A DNA stretch of 17,281 nt from Syntrophorhabdus sp. (GTDB lineage Bacteria > Desulfobacterota > BSN033 > UBA1163): assembly GCA_020724025.1 (NCBI GenBank), contig DYHU01000026.1:1-17281 (forward strand). Reading direction: 5' to 3'. Both the position numbers and the translations under genes were made by a program. Shown in pieces: positions 1 to 6,677 of this stretch. Every line of letters begins with the position of its first letter. Position 1 is the first letter of the stretch. The notes beneath the pieces were generated by a model. It had not been told where the DNA came from. It did no database searches and saw only the letters and a list, made by a program, of their open reading frames with translations.

Positions 1-203
1 AGAAAGAGAAAGTGTAAGAATTCAACAACGTCCCTCCAGGCCCTTTTCGATCCACGTACTCGATAGCACTGGCAGATTGTTTCTTCTCTCAAGATCTTTC
101 TGACCAGTTTTCTGCTTACATATAGCTCTTCAGCGATTTGGCGTGCGGTAAGTTTTGGGGATAGGGAGAGGTATTTTATTTGCCCTTGTATAGAATTATC
201 CAC
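1..203 (-). CDS. Transposase N-terminal fragment, helix-turn-helix (partial at window edge)
   Basis: A 67-codon reading frame runs off the left edge. It starts at a GTG (201-203) with GGAG about 8 nt upstream. The product begins VDNSIQGQIKYLSLSP and continues with LTARQIAEELYVSRKLVRKI, a classic helix-turn-helix in which a short alanine/isoleucine helix is followed by a VSRKLVRK recognition helix. This architecture at the extreme N-terminus is typical of IS21 (IstA) and related DDE transposases, where the HTH binds the element ends. The 120 bp upstream hold an IS-end-like sequence (321-327), which supports a mobile-element reading. The catalytic domain lies outside the window, so family and intactness cannot be judged. 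A HTH regulator is the alternative. Confidence 0.55.
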   Translation of the reverse strand, partial: MDNSIQGQIKYLSLSPKLTARQIAEELYVSRKLVRKILREETICQCYRVRGSKRAWRDVVEFLHFLF

Positions 204-327
204 TTAGAACTCCATCAAGAATTAATTGGGGCGGGAAAACGAAGGAGGGAATAGAAAGTCCCCTCCGGCCATAGATTCTCTCTGCCCTGCACATACCGTT
301 GTGTCAAAAAATTTTGGGGGTGTCACA
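204..327 (-). mobile_element. Probable terminal region of an insertion sequence
   Basis: Read on the minus strand, the stretch between the AbiE toxin stop and the fragment at 1-203 starts with TGTGACACCCCCAAAA (327 downwards). A second TGACACA follows at about 296-308. A 5'-TGT end with repeated subterminal TGACAC boxes just before the transposase start resembles IS21-type ends. The far end is outside the window, so the boundary at 327 is an inference. Confidence 0.35.
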
Positions 328-366
328 TGGGACTCCTCCTAAAAAAGTTTTTGGATTCCCCGGTTG

Positions 367-1284
367 TTATTCGCTCCAGGGTCCTGGAGCCTTCCAGATT
401 GACTTGAAAACGTGACCCGCAGCCAAACGTTCCGAAATTGGCTTGAGGAAGGCACCGATGGACATGATAACTTCCGCGAGATCCCTCGGGGCTTCCGATA
501 GCCGGTTTCTGCGCACGAAACCACGCCATTGGGCAGTTTTTGTAGCATCCTCGGCAAAGGCATCCGTCAGAGCGAGCGGTTCAGCCGGAATCTTTGTCCC
601 TCTTGTGGAAAACGTCTTCAAGATGGCTTCTGCCAGTGTGACACCATCAAAGTCAAACCGACGTGACATGAGCCAGAGGTCGAAGAAGTCTTTCATCCGG
701 CTGTTCAGGATTCCAAGCTTTACCATTGCCTCGAACTTCTCGGCGATGGTACTCTCCCTGGTGTAACCATGAAGATGCGGAGCTGGTAAATCAAGAAGTG
801 TCGGGTAGTTCGTAGGTTCGGGCGAAGGGATGACTACGTCGCCAAAGCCGATGTCAAGTTGCATCACGATTCGCGCAGTGCCTAAAAATCCCCGGAATCT
901 GACACGTATCCCCTCATAATCGGCGTCCTCAGCGATGTGCTTGGCCTCGATTGTTGCTATATCGAAAGCAAGACCATCTGGTTCCACTTGTTGGCGACAT
1001 ATTTCTCTTGTCACTCTAACGATGGTTTCAATGCGGTTGTCGATCCGACCAAGGAGGTCAATGTCTAAGGTTGGGCGTGTAAGCGGTGCTTCCCATACGG
1101 TAAGCATCAAAGCACCCTTAAGGACAAAGCTGTCGGCATAAGGGGACTTGGACAACCGGTAAAGAAAGCGCTCCATAGCGAAATACTGGAGCAGCTCGTT
1201 GAAAGGACGACCTGTTTCCCGCGCCTTGTCAAGCAGACGTTGGCGCACAGAAGCGGCCATGTTCTTGGGGGAACGTCTTGTCAC
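367..1284 (-). CDS. abiEii: AbiEii-type nucleotidyltransferase toxin (type IV toxin-antitoxin)
   Basis: A 305-residue protein starting at GTG 1284. The GTG overlaps the stop of the upstream antitoxin gene in a GTGA motif, so translation is probably coupled; an ATG at 1260 is a second candidate. The nucleotidyltransferase signature is visible: KGALML (about 56-61), then the metal-binding pair in LDIDLLG (D74, D76) and a third acidic residue in MQLDIGFGD (D144). The C-terminal half carries AEKFEAMV (181-188) and SRMKDFFDLW (195-204), the conserved EK...KD..DLW block of the AbiEii/AbiGii family. Family members are toxins that modify RNA, at least some by adding nucleotides to tRNA; this was first recognised as phage abortive infection. 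Length is normal and nothing looks broken. It lies between two transposase remnants. Confidence 0.88.
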   Translation of the reverse strand: MTRRSPKNMAASVRQRLLDKARETGRPFNELLQYFAMERFLYRLSKSPYADSFVLKGALMLTVWEAPLTRPTLDIDLLGRIDNRIETIVRVTREICRQQVEPDGLAFDIATIEAKHIAEDADYEGIRVRFRGFLGTARIVMQLDIGFGDVVIPSPEPTNYPTLLDLPAPHLHGYTRESTIAEKFEAMVKLGILNSRMKDFFDLWLMSRRFDFDGVTLAEAILKTFSTRGTKIPAEPLALTDAFAEDATKTAQWRGFVRRNRLSEAPRDLAEVIMSIGAFLKPISERLAAGHVFKSIWKAPGPWSE

Positions 1285-1889
1285 AGCAGTGCCTCAAGGT
1301 ACGGGCGTATCACTTTTTCAACCCTGCACACTCGCGCAAATTGCATGAGCTCTTCAGATTTAAAGCGCTTCTTTTCGCGATGGAGCTTAAGGGCTTCGAT
1401 GGCCGTGTCGAGGCCGATCTTATTTCGATACTTGAAACAGTCGGCAATTGTTTTCTCTGGGCTATAGATACGAACTGGAACACCATCTATTTTGTGTGTT
1501 TGGATTCCATGGGTAAAGGCTTGGCCTGAAAACCAGAAGATCCGAATAGGGGGATGATTAAGTCTGGGAGCTTCTGTCCCTCGCTGCAGTGCTACATAAA
1601 CCTCGTGAGGGACTTGAGTGGTGATCTCATGGTATGCCAGAGCAGAGATAAGACAAATCACACCATTCGGTATCTTTAGGGAAACCGATACTAGGTCGGG
1701 ATTACCGAGTGGTGGCATATCCGCAAGACGATACAGACCCCGGCCAAGTTTTTCTATAATACCAGCCTCCAGCATGGAGTATAGCATCCTGCGGTGGATG
1801 TTGGCTTTGAGGGCTTCACTCATTCTTAGCACGCCCCCATGATGCCGAAAGACTTTTTCTGCTTTTTTGAACTGTCCCGGGTTCATCAT
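1281..1889 (-). CDS. abiEi: AbiEi-type antitoxin, winged-helix repressor (type IV toxin-antitoxin)
   Basis: A 202-residue protein if read from ATG 1889; a second ATG follows directly at 1886. An upstream TTG at 1916 would add nine residues, but AGGTG sits about 10 nt before 1889. The N-terminal 55 residues form a winged helix ending in KLGRGLYRLAD. The C-terminal domain has the family block IYSPEKTIADCFKYRNKIG (141-159) followed by DTAIEALKLH. AbiEi antitoxins do not bind the toxin directly. They neutralise its effect and repress their own operon through the winged helix. The gene precedes the toxin with a 4-nt overlap, the standard order. Autoregulation at the promoter at 1946-1974 is expected from the family but no operator was clearly recognised. 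Confidence 0.88.
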   Translation of the reverse strand: MMNPGQFKKAEKVFRHHGGVLRMSEALKANIHRRMLYSMLEAGIIEKLGRGLYRLADMPPLGNPDLVSVSLKIPNGVICLISALAYHEITTQVPHEVYVALQRGTEAPRLNHPPIRIFWFSGQAFTHGIQTHKIDGVPVRIYSPEKTIADCFKYRNKIGLDTAIEALKLHREKKRFKSEELMQFARVCRVEKVIRPYLEALL

Positions 1890-1945
1890 GCTGATTTGAC
1901 ACCTGAGTTGATACAAAAAACTTACACTTATTGATATTTGCAGGT

Positions 1946-1974
1946 ATTATGTCTCTAACCCATAAGATTGTCAA
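1946..1974 (-). promoter_or_regulatory. Sigma70 promoter of the abiEi-abiEii operon
   Basis: On the minus strand TTGACA (1969-1974) is followed by a 17-nt spacer and CATAAT (1946-1951). The predicted start near 1940 gives a leader of about 50 nt before ATG 1889. Only one base deviates from the consensus hexamers. Confidence 0.7.
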
Positions 1975-2201
1975 TAAAAAAAGGGGGGGACCATGCTTCT
2001 ATACTGGCACTTAGGTGGGCCAATCTATATCTTCTTCTTAGCCTTCCATCCTGAGGAATTAACCTGACAGTTGCAAAAAATATTGACAAAATGGTTATTG
2101 ACTTTATTCAACAAAAGGCTTCTTAACTTCTTTGGCGATAAGGTTTTTTATGTTTTTGTATTGAGAAAAACCTAAAACAATAAACTGCCAATGAACCCAC
2201 T

Positions 2202-2346
2202 CCCTGGGCTTAAGCCCAGGGTTTCAGGCCTCTGGCATACCTGTCATGACCTTTGGCCATGCCAGACATGCCGGAAAAGGCCTCCGCTTCGCTCCGAAAG
2301 GATGCCATTCATCCCCAGGTTTAAAAGCCTGGGGTCTTCTGGCATA
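2202..2346. mobile_element. Palindrome-bounded small element, possibly IS200/IS605-derived
   Basis: About 145 bp are bracketed by two hairpins with related stems: a perfect palindrome CCCTGGGCTTAAGCCCAGGG (2202-2221) and CCCCAGG...CCTGGGG (2313-2334). A 9-bp direct repeat TCTGGCATA occurs next to each (2231-2239, 2338-2346). Subterminal hairpins without long inverted ends are typical of IS200/IS605 elements and their non-autonomous derivatives. The element has no transposase of its own. It lies directly upstream of the IS1380-type gene, and an open frame happens to run through it from ATG 2191. The family assignment is an inference. Confidence 0.4.
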
Positions 2347-2406
2347 TCTCATAAATACTTAGGTCCATATTGGGTGAGGCAAGTCAATAAGCATTTATTG
2401 ACAAAA

Positions 2407-3216
2407 ATGAGTTTAAATCATTGTGGAATGGCCACCAGGTTGGATAAAATGTGTTTGGCACAACAACAAAATATCCAAAGCCGGAGGCCACCCCAGGTGA
2501 AGTATAGCAAAAGCGAAATATATAGTCGAGTGCGCAAGATTCCAGAAATCAGGTTTGAAGATCAGAGATTGACTTCCTTTGCGGGCTTGGTGATCTTCCA
2601 ATCCTTGTTTTACAACCTTCATCTCAAGGAACGATTGTGGCGATGCTTTACTCATCTGAAGGTATCGCCTATCTTTGGCCATCATGTGGTCGTTTTGTTG
2701 CTGATTGTGCATCTGCTGATTGGATACCGGCGGCTTCGAGAGATTGATTATTACCGGGATGATCCGATGGTAAAGCGTCTGCTGGGGCTTAGTCGGATTC
2801 CCGATGTGGCGACGGTATCTCGTGCTCTGGCCAATGTGGATGGGGAGAGTATTGAGAGGATCCGCCAGTTGTGCCGGGTTCTGGTGATCGAGAGGCTGAG
2901 AAAGATCACCCTGTATCGGTTGACGTTGGATTTTGATGGGTCGGTGTATTGGACGCAAGGGAGGGGGATTGAAGGGACGGCGGTCGGATTTAACAAGAAG
3001 AAAAAGGGAGCCAGGAGTTATTATCCCTTGTTTTGTACCATTGCTCAGACGGGGCAAGTCTTTGACGTCTATCATCGTCCTGGAAATGTTCATGATTCCC
3101 ATGGGGCCAAGGCGTTTTTGCTTGGTTGTATTGGGGTGTTGCGTCAGGAATTGCCGGGAGTGAAGATCGAGGTTCGGATGGACAGTGCGTTTTTTAGTGA
3201 CGAAGATGTTGGATAG
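2407..3216 (+). pseudogene. IS1380-family transposase, C-terminally truncated
   Basis: The frame is open from 2191, but the first 72 codons read through the palindromic element, so the native start is more likely ATG 2407 or 2428. No strong ribosome site decides this. Recognisable IS1380 features follow: LTSFAGLVIF near the N-terminus, GYRRLREIDYYRDDPMVKRL, the first catalytic Asp in LTLDFDGSVYWTQG, the GFNKKKKGARSYYPL block, GNVHDSHGAKAFL, and the second catalytic Asp in VRMDSAFFSDE. Translation stops right after this motif, so the last part including the final catalytic Glu is missing; full-length members have well over 400 residues. The break lies only about 33 bp from the 3' end of tRNA-Leu. 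The protein should be inactive. Confidence 0.85.
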
Positions 3217-3249
3217 ACCTAAAGGCTAGACGTAAGTTATTGAAAAAAT

Positions 3250-3338
3250 TGGTGCCGGAGGTCGGAATCGAACCGACACGGGGTGGAAGCCCCGCGGGAT
3301 TTTGAGTCCCGTGCGTCTACCAGTTTCACCACTCCGGC
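3250..3338 (-). tRNA. tRNA-Leu (anticodon CAA)
   Basis: The minus strand folds into a complete class II tRNA. The 7-bp acceptor is GCCGGAG/CTCCGGC, with discriminator A and an encoded CCA (3250-3252). The anticodon stem is CGGGA/TCCCG around the loop CTCAAAA, giving anticodon CAA (reads UUG). There is a long variable arm and a T-loop TTCGATT. A T-run follows the CCA. The 3' end faces the truncated IS1380 gene and the AbiE pair, so this tRNA may mark an integration site. Confidence 0.95.
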
Positions 3339-3347
3339 ACAGATATC

Positions 3348-3376
3348 AATATAAAAAAAATTATTATTGAAGTCAA
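3348..3376 (-). promoter_or_regulatory. Promoter of tRNA-Leu
   Basis: On the minus strand TTGACT (3371-3376), a 17-nt spacer containing an eight-T run, and TATATT (3348-3353) lie just upstream of the tRNA. The expected start falls at about 3341, three bases before the mature 5' end. Confidence 0.65.
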
Positions 3377-3425
3377 ATTAAAGGTTCAGGTAGAGGATAA
3401 GGTTAAGGAAATAAAAACCAAAAAA

Positions 3426-3455
3426 TTGACAACTTTTCTTTTTGTGTGTTAATCT
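3426..3455 (+). promoter_or_regulatory. Promoter of tRNA-Ala
   Basis: TTGACA (3426-3431) is followed after 18 nt by TAATCT (3450-3455). The predicted start near 3462 is about ten bases before the tRNA. The -35 is perfect and the -10 is weak. Confidence 0.55.
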
Positions 3456-3471
3456 ATCTTCACAATCAGAT

Positions 3472-3547
<76 letters not shown>

Positions 3548-3604
3548 ATGAACTTTTTATGTAACACTTTTGCGGTTTGAAAAAGGCTTTATAAAATCCC
3601 TCCC

Positions 3605-3629
3605 CACCTCCCTTTGCCAAAGGGAGGTG
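3605..3629 (+). repeat. Hairpin that includes the ribosome-binding site of the next gene
   Basis: CACCTCCCTTT (3605-3615), loop GCC, AAAGGGAGGTG (3619-3629): a perfect 11-bp stem. The 3' arm contains the GGGAGGTG Shine-Dalgarno sequence of the gene starting at 3641, so folding would hide it. No T-run follows, so it does not look like a terminator. It may equally be a copy of a dispersed palindromic repeat. Confidence 0.65.
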
Positions 3630-3640
3630 AAATACTTCTG

Positions 3641-4276
3641 ATGTCTCTTGAGAAAATCCAAAAAGCTTCGGGCGAGCTTCTCTACTGGGACCAGCTTTCT
3701 CAACTTCACCCGGATGATGTCCGCCGTCGGACAGGGGCGATCGATTTTCCTCTCCGGGAAGGTTTTCTTCTTCCTGTCTATCATCTCAGGTACCTGATTA
3801 TTCCAGAGACAAGAAAGATATTAAGAGTGGAGCGGAATGACCAGATCGTTGAGGAAGACCTCCATCCTTTCTTTATTCTCATGGTCCTCGTCTATCTGAC
3901 CGGAGCCAAAGAGATCAAACCTGAACACAAATCGGTCAGCGAAAAAGACCTTAAAGGAGGGTTCAATTTTTTTCAGGGCCCTCATAGCCTCCAGGTCAAA
4001 GAGCTCGAAAATCTCTATGGGAATGACCCGGAGGCTTTTCTCAAGGCAGGCAGAAGATTGGGTGGAAAAGAGATCTTATATGGAAACAAGGCATTCGCCC
4101 TGGATGTATTTCCCGGAATCCCTCTCGCCTACCTCCTCTGGGAAGGAAATGAGGAGTTCCCTGCGAAAATCCGGGTTCTGTTCGATCCGACGATTCAGTC
4201 ACACCTTCCACTCGATGTCATCTGGGGCATGGTCGCTGAAACAAGTCGCCGTCTGGCCGAACAGACGACGCTTTGA
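3641..4276 (+). CDS. DUF3786-like protein of unknown function
   Basis: A 211-residue protein starting at ATG 3641, 11 nt after GGGAGGTG. An in-frame TTG at 3614 lies inside the upstream hairpin and is unlikely. There is no signal peptide, membrane segment or cysteine, so it is probably a soluble cytoplasmic protein. Visible motifs are DDVRRRTGAIDF near the N-terminus, LVYLTGAKEIKP in the middle, then GGFNFFQGPHSLQ and FDPTIQSHLPLDVIWG towards the end. The FF.GPH.L motif and the length match my memory of DUF3786, a family common in anaerobic Deltaproteobacteria and clostridia with no established function. The gene is monocistronic, and a possible weak terminator follows at 4290-4312. Confidence 0.65.
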   Translation: MSLEKIQKASGELLYWDQLSQLHPDDVRRRTGAIDFPLREGFLLPVYHLRYLIIPETRKILRVERNDQIVEEDLHPFFILMVLVYLTGAKEIKPEHKSVSEKDLKGGFNFFQGPHSLQVKELENLYGNDPEAFLKAGRRLGGKEILYGNKAFALDVFPGIPLAYLLWEGNEEFPAKIRVLFDPTIQSHLPLDVIWGMVAETSRRLAEQTTL

Positions 4277-4289
4277 CAAAAAAACTTCG

Positions 4290-4312
4290 GGGAACGGTTT
4301 AAAACCATTCCC
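4290..4312 (+). terminator. Possible weak terminator after the DUF3786-like gene
   Basis: GGGAACGGT and ACCATTCCC form a stem with one mismatch around TTAAA, 14 nt after the stop. It is followed by T-rich sequence (CTACTTTCTTTTCC) rather than a clean T-run. The remaining intergenic bases up to 4469 show nothing else recognisable. Confidence 0.35.
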
Positions 4313-4469
4313 TACTTTCTTTTCCCTGGTCGTCATTCCCCAACGAACAACTGAACACTCTGGCCTGATCATCCGAGTTCCTTACTTCGAACCCATACTA
4401 AGAAGAGGTTGATTCCTATGCGGATTCGTGTTAATGAAAATTTCTGAAGGGTAAGGAGAGATCTGGAAG

Positions 4470-5315
4470 ATGGTTGAGAAGAACATTCTCCCGAAAAGAG
4501 CGCTGGGAAAGACCGGAGAGGAAATCTCCATCCTCGGACTGGGTGGAGAAGGAATCCTCAGGACCCATGACCAGGAAGGGGAGGCGGTGGCCTTGATTCG
4601 GCGTGCCCTGGATCTGGGAATCACTTACTTCGAATCCGCCCGGGCCTATTCGAGCAGTGAATCCTACTATGGAATGGCCCTCCAGGAAAGGCGGAGGGAG
4701 ATCTTCCTTGCAAGCAAATCGCAAGAACGAAGCGGAGATGGAGCCTTAAAACATCTGGAGGTTACCCTTAAAAATATGAAGACCGATTTTCTTGACCTCT
4801 GGATGGTCCACGATTTGAGATCTCCTCAGGATGTGGAGCAGATCTTCTCACCGAGAGGGGCGATCAAGGCTTTTGAGGCGGCCAAACGGAATAAACTGAT
4901 TCGATTTATCGGAATCTCCGGACACAGAAACCCAACGATCCTCTCTCGAGCCATTGATCTGTTTCCCTTTGATACAATACTTATGCCTATCAATCCAGCC
5001 GAACCTCACTATTGGTCCTTCCTCCACGAAGTCTTGCCCAAGGCACAAGGAAAAGGAATGGGGATTTTGGGGATGAAGATCCTTTCAAGAGGGGTGAGTA
5101 TAAAGATCTTTGGAGTTGAATCGGTAGAAAATTTCCTTCGTTTTGCCTTGACTCAGCCCATTTCAACTGCTGTGGTAGGTTGTGAGACCATCGAACAACT
5201 GGAGATGAATGTCCGGCTTGCGCAATCTTTCCAACCGATGGACCAGAAGGACCAGAATATGCTTATCAGCAGGGTTAAATCCTATTCCCGCGAGATGATG
5301 TATTATAAACTTTAG
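4470..5315 (+). CDS. Aldo/keto reductase family oxidoreductase
   Basis: A 281-residue protein. AAGGAG lies about 11 nt before ATG 4470. The N-terminus has the AKR opening PKRALGKTGEEISILGLGG. The catalytic residues fall in FESARAYSSSESYYG (E55, Y60), LASKS (K83) and MVHDL (H114). The usual catalytic Asp is thus replaced by Glu while Tyr, Lys and His are kept. FIGISGHRNP (about 145-155) and the late STAVVGCETIEQLEMNV segment match the NAD(P)H-binding end of the barrel. Length is somewhat short of the common 310-330 residues, and there is no C-terminal cysteine cluster of the ferredoxin-type AKRs. It should reduce carbonyl compounds with NAD(P)H; the substrate cannot be predicted. It is monocistronic, ending before a hairpin with a T-run. 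Confidence 0.9.
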   Translation: MVEKNILPKRALGKTGEEISILGLGGEGILRTHDQEGEAVALIRRALDLGITYFESARAYSSSESYYGMALQERRREIFLASKSQERSGDGALKHLEVTLKNMKTDFLDLWMVHDLRSPQDVEQIFSPRGAIKAFEAAKRNKLIRFIGISGHRNPTILSRAIDLFPFDTILMPINPAEPHYWSFLHEVLPKAQGKGMGILGMKILSRGVSIKIFGVESVENFLRFALTQPISTAVVGCETIEQLEMNVRLAQSFQPMDQKDQNMLISRVKSYSREMMYYKL

Positions 5316-5344
5316 TCCAAGCTTTTTCCTTTAGACCTCAATCC

Positions 5345-5433
5345 TGTCATTCTCGTGTAAACGGGAATCCAGGCATGTTCCTGTAAAACAGGGAATGATT
5401 ATAAACTGGATTCCTGCTTTCGCAGGAATGACA
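5345..5433. repeat. Imperfect inverted repeat of the GTCATTC..GAATGAC type
   Basis: The segment starts with TGTCATTCTCGT and ends with GCAGGAATGACA, and both inner flanks read GAATCCAG/CTGGATTC. Internal small hairpins are visible: TTCCTGT/ACAGGGA near 5379-5394 and ATTCCTGC/GCAGGAAT at 5410-5429. The layout resembles short, probably multicopy, non-coding insertion repeats. Copy number cannot be seen here. Confidence 0.55.
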
Positions 5434-5441
5434 TTTTTTTT
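5410..5441 (+). terminator. Intrinsic terminator after the aldo/keto reductase gene
   Basis: A perfect 8-bp stem ATTCCTGC/GCAGGAAT with loop TTTC, then GACA and eight T residues (5434-5441). It is formed by the right arm of the surrounding inverted repeat and lies about 95 nt beyond the stop codon. Confidence 0.55.
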
Positions 5442-5463
5442 AACCCCAAAGATCTCTCTTATT

Positions 5464-5493
5464 TTGAAATCTTATAGATCATTGTGTTATCAT
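5464..5493 (+). promoter_or_regulatory. Possible promoter of the thioredoxin-like gene
   Basis: TTGAAA (5464-5469), 18-nt spacer, TATCAT (5488-5493). The start point would fall within a few bases of ATG 5498, where no Shine-Dalgarno is seen, which suggests a leaderless or near-leaderless message. Confidence 0.35.
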
Positions 5494-5497
5494 AATA

Positions 5498-5911
5498 ATG
5501 ATGAAGCCCATCCTGTTAGAAATTGTTACAAAAGTGGTTACCTTTTTTGATCACTGTCGCCATTGCGAAGTCCTATTTGATGAAGCAGGGCTTGACCGGA
5601 AGTTCCATCAAAAAGAGATGGACGAGTATCCTGCCGATTTAAAAGAGGAGTATGCGAAGCTCTCAGACTGGATCCGAGAATTGACCCGACTCTATAAGCA
5701 TCGTCTCCTCATCAAGGTGATCGATGTCCAATCTCCCCTTGGAATCTATAAAGCCCTGCGCTATCGGATTCGAACTTACCCTACGTTCATTGTGGAAAAG
5801 AAAGAGACCTATGCAGGATGGGATAAGAGCCACCTCGAAAGCCTTCTGGACAGGTATATTCAGAACTCCCTTTCAAAGAAACGTCGAAGCCTTCAACCTT
5901 CCCTTTCTTAG
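5498..5911 (+). CDS. Small thioredoxin-fold protein with a CRHC motif
   Basis: A 137-residue protein without signal peptide. Two adjacent ATG codons (5498, 5501) are possible starts and neither has a ribosome site. FFDHCRHCEVLFDEAG places a CxxC pair at C20/C23 after a short beta strand. RIRTYPTFIVE (90-100) supplies the Pro after Tyr that corresponds to the cis-Pro loop of thioredoxins, here P95. Between them lies a long charged helical insert, QKEMDEYPADLKEEYAKLSD. The tail is basic (SKKRRSLQPS). A cytoplasmic redox or metal-binding role is plausible. CRHC differs from the CGPC/CPxC of general reductases, so it need not be a disulfide reductase. No neighbour suggests a partner, and the exact family was not recognised. 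Confidence 0.7.
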   Translation: MMKPILLEIVTKVVTFFDHCRHCEVLFDEAGLDRKFHQKEMDEYPADLKEEYAKLSDWIRELTRLYKHRLLIKVIDVQSPLGIYKALRYRIRTYPTFIVEKKETYAGWDKSHLESLLDRYIQNSLSKKRRSLQPSLS

Positions 5912-5943
5912 GAGAGCTTTCAAAGACCACTTTCCGCTCTCCT

Positions 5944-5979
5944 GATTACACAGATTTCGAGAGACGATTACACGGATTT
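5944..5979 (+). repeat. Half copy of the GATTACAC-type dispersed repeat
   Basis: GATTACACAGATTTC (5944) and GATTACACGGATTTT (5965) stand as a tandem pair. The same spacing and almost the same bases recur at 17110-17146 inside a larger inverted repeat near the right edge. The segment lies directly upstream of the 43-codon frame at 6002. Confidence 0.6.
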
Positions 5980-6001
5980 TAGAGATTTCTTTCTATATCA
6001 T

Positions 6002-6133
6002 ATGGCAAGAGGCGGGCGATTCGGTAAATATGGAGAGCAGAAGAGGTTTGAGCGATTGCGCCAGAAGAGACGCCACCCCCTTCCATTAAAAACCACCTTG
6101 AAATTCCCCCGGGAAAAAACTCCTAAGGCCTGA
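6002..6133 (+). CDS. Possible small basic protein, 43 residues
   Basis: An ATG-to-TGA frame whose product begins MARGGRFGKYGEQKRFERLR and is very rich in Arg and Lys, with a proline-containing tail ending in KTPKA. The GGRFGKYGE..KR..RLR pattern looks like real protein sequence rather than random translation. However, no Shine-Dalgarno precedes the ATG, and a repeat copy lies 23 bp upstream. It could be a genuine small nucleic-acid-binding protein or the remaining N-terminus of a longer gene. No family is recognised. Confidence 0.35.
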   Translation: MARGGRFGKYGEQKRFERLRQKRRHPLPLKTTLKFPREKTPKA

Positions 6134-6159
6134 TGCCTCCGGAGATGAACAGAGCGGGA

Positions 6160-6651
6160 TTATAATGCCTTGAGCATCTCTTCGGCTGCATCCCGGAGGT
6201 CGCTATGACTGGCGGTCATCGCAAGGATATCGAGTTTTGCCTTAAAACCCTGTTTCTCCATCGGTGATCTCGTCTCATAAAGAGGTTTCATCGCATGGAT
6301 TGCCTCTAAAACCTTCTCCGGATCGGAGTAATCCAGTAGAAGAGAGAGCGTGCGCCAATCATCGGGCAAGCCATACTGATCTAAATAGTTCTTGACCGCT
6401 TCGTTGAACTGCTCTGTGCCATGGTAACGATCGATGTCTCCCTGAGCCTTCTTATGCTTCTTCGTCCCTTTCTTTCCCATGAAGAGTTTATCCGCCTCCT
6501 TTCGATACTTCTTCATCACCCACTCAGACCGACGAGACCTCTCCTGTTCTTTGGGAGGCTCTTTCGGAGCATGGGGGCTCCGGTCTCTCCTCCGGTCAAT
6601 CTCCCTCCATGAAATTTTTTCCCTCTCATCTTCGTCGTGATATCGGGACAT
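6160..6651 (-). CDS. Hypothetical protein with charged N-terminal half
   Basis: A 163-residue protein starting at ATG 6651, preceded by a good GGAGGGAAGG ribosome site. Residues 1-75 are extremely charged and probably disordered (DEDEREK, RRRDRSP, KKGTKKHKKAQ). Residues 80-163 are helical and ordered-looking: FNEAVKNYLDQYGLPDDWRT, then LLLDYSDPEKVLEAIHAMKPLYE and DLRDAAEEMLKAL. There is no signal peptide or membrane segment. It lies 26 bp after the RodZ-like gene and is the last gene of the era-rodZ-like operon. A cytoplasmic, possibly RNA- or ribosome-associated role would fit the basic N-terminus and the era linkage, but that is speculation. No known family is recognised. Confidence 0.75.
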   Translation of the reverse strand: MSRYHDEDEREKISWREIDRRRDRSPHAPKEPPKEQERSRRSEWVMKKYRKEADKLFMGKKGTKKHKKAQGDIDRYHGTEQFNEAVKNYLDQYGLPDDWRTLSLLLDYSDPEKVLEAIHAMKPLYETRSPMEKQGFKAKLDILAMTASHSDLRDAAEEMLKAL

Positions 6652-6677
6652 CTGCTTCCTTCCCTCCCCTGACCTTT

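Noticed and set aside
443..766. Plus-strand open frame of 107 codons
   Set aside because: It is antisense to the AbiEii toxin gene, which carries the conserved family motifs.
2413..3102. Minus-strand open frame of 229 codons
   Set aside because: It is antisense to the IS1380 transposase, whose motifs are clear on the plus strand.
3250..3275. Attachment-site duplication of the tRNA-Leu 3' end within the window
   Set aside because: I looked for a second copy of the T-arm/acceptor sequence to the left and found none, so no att pair is claimed.
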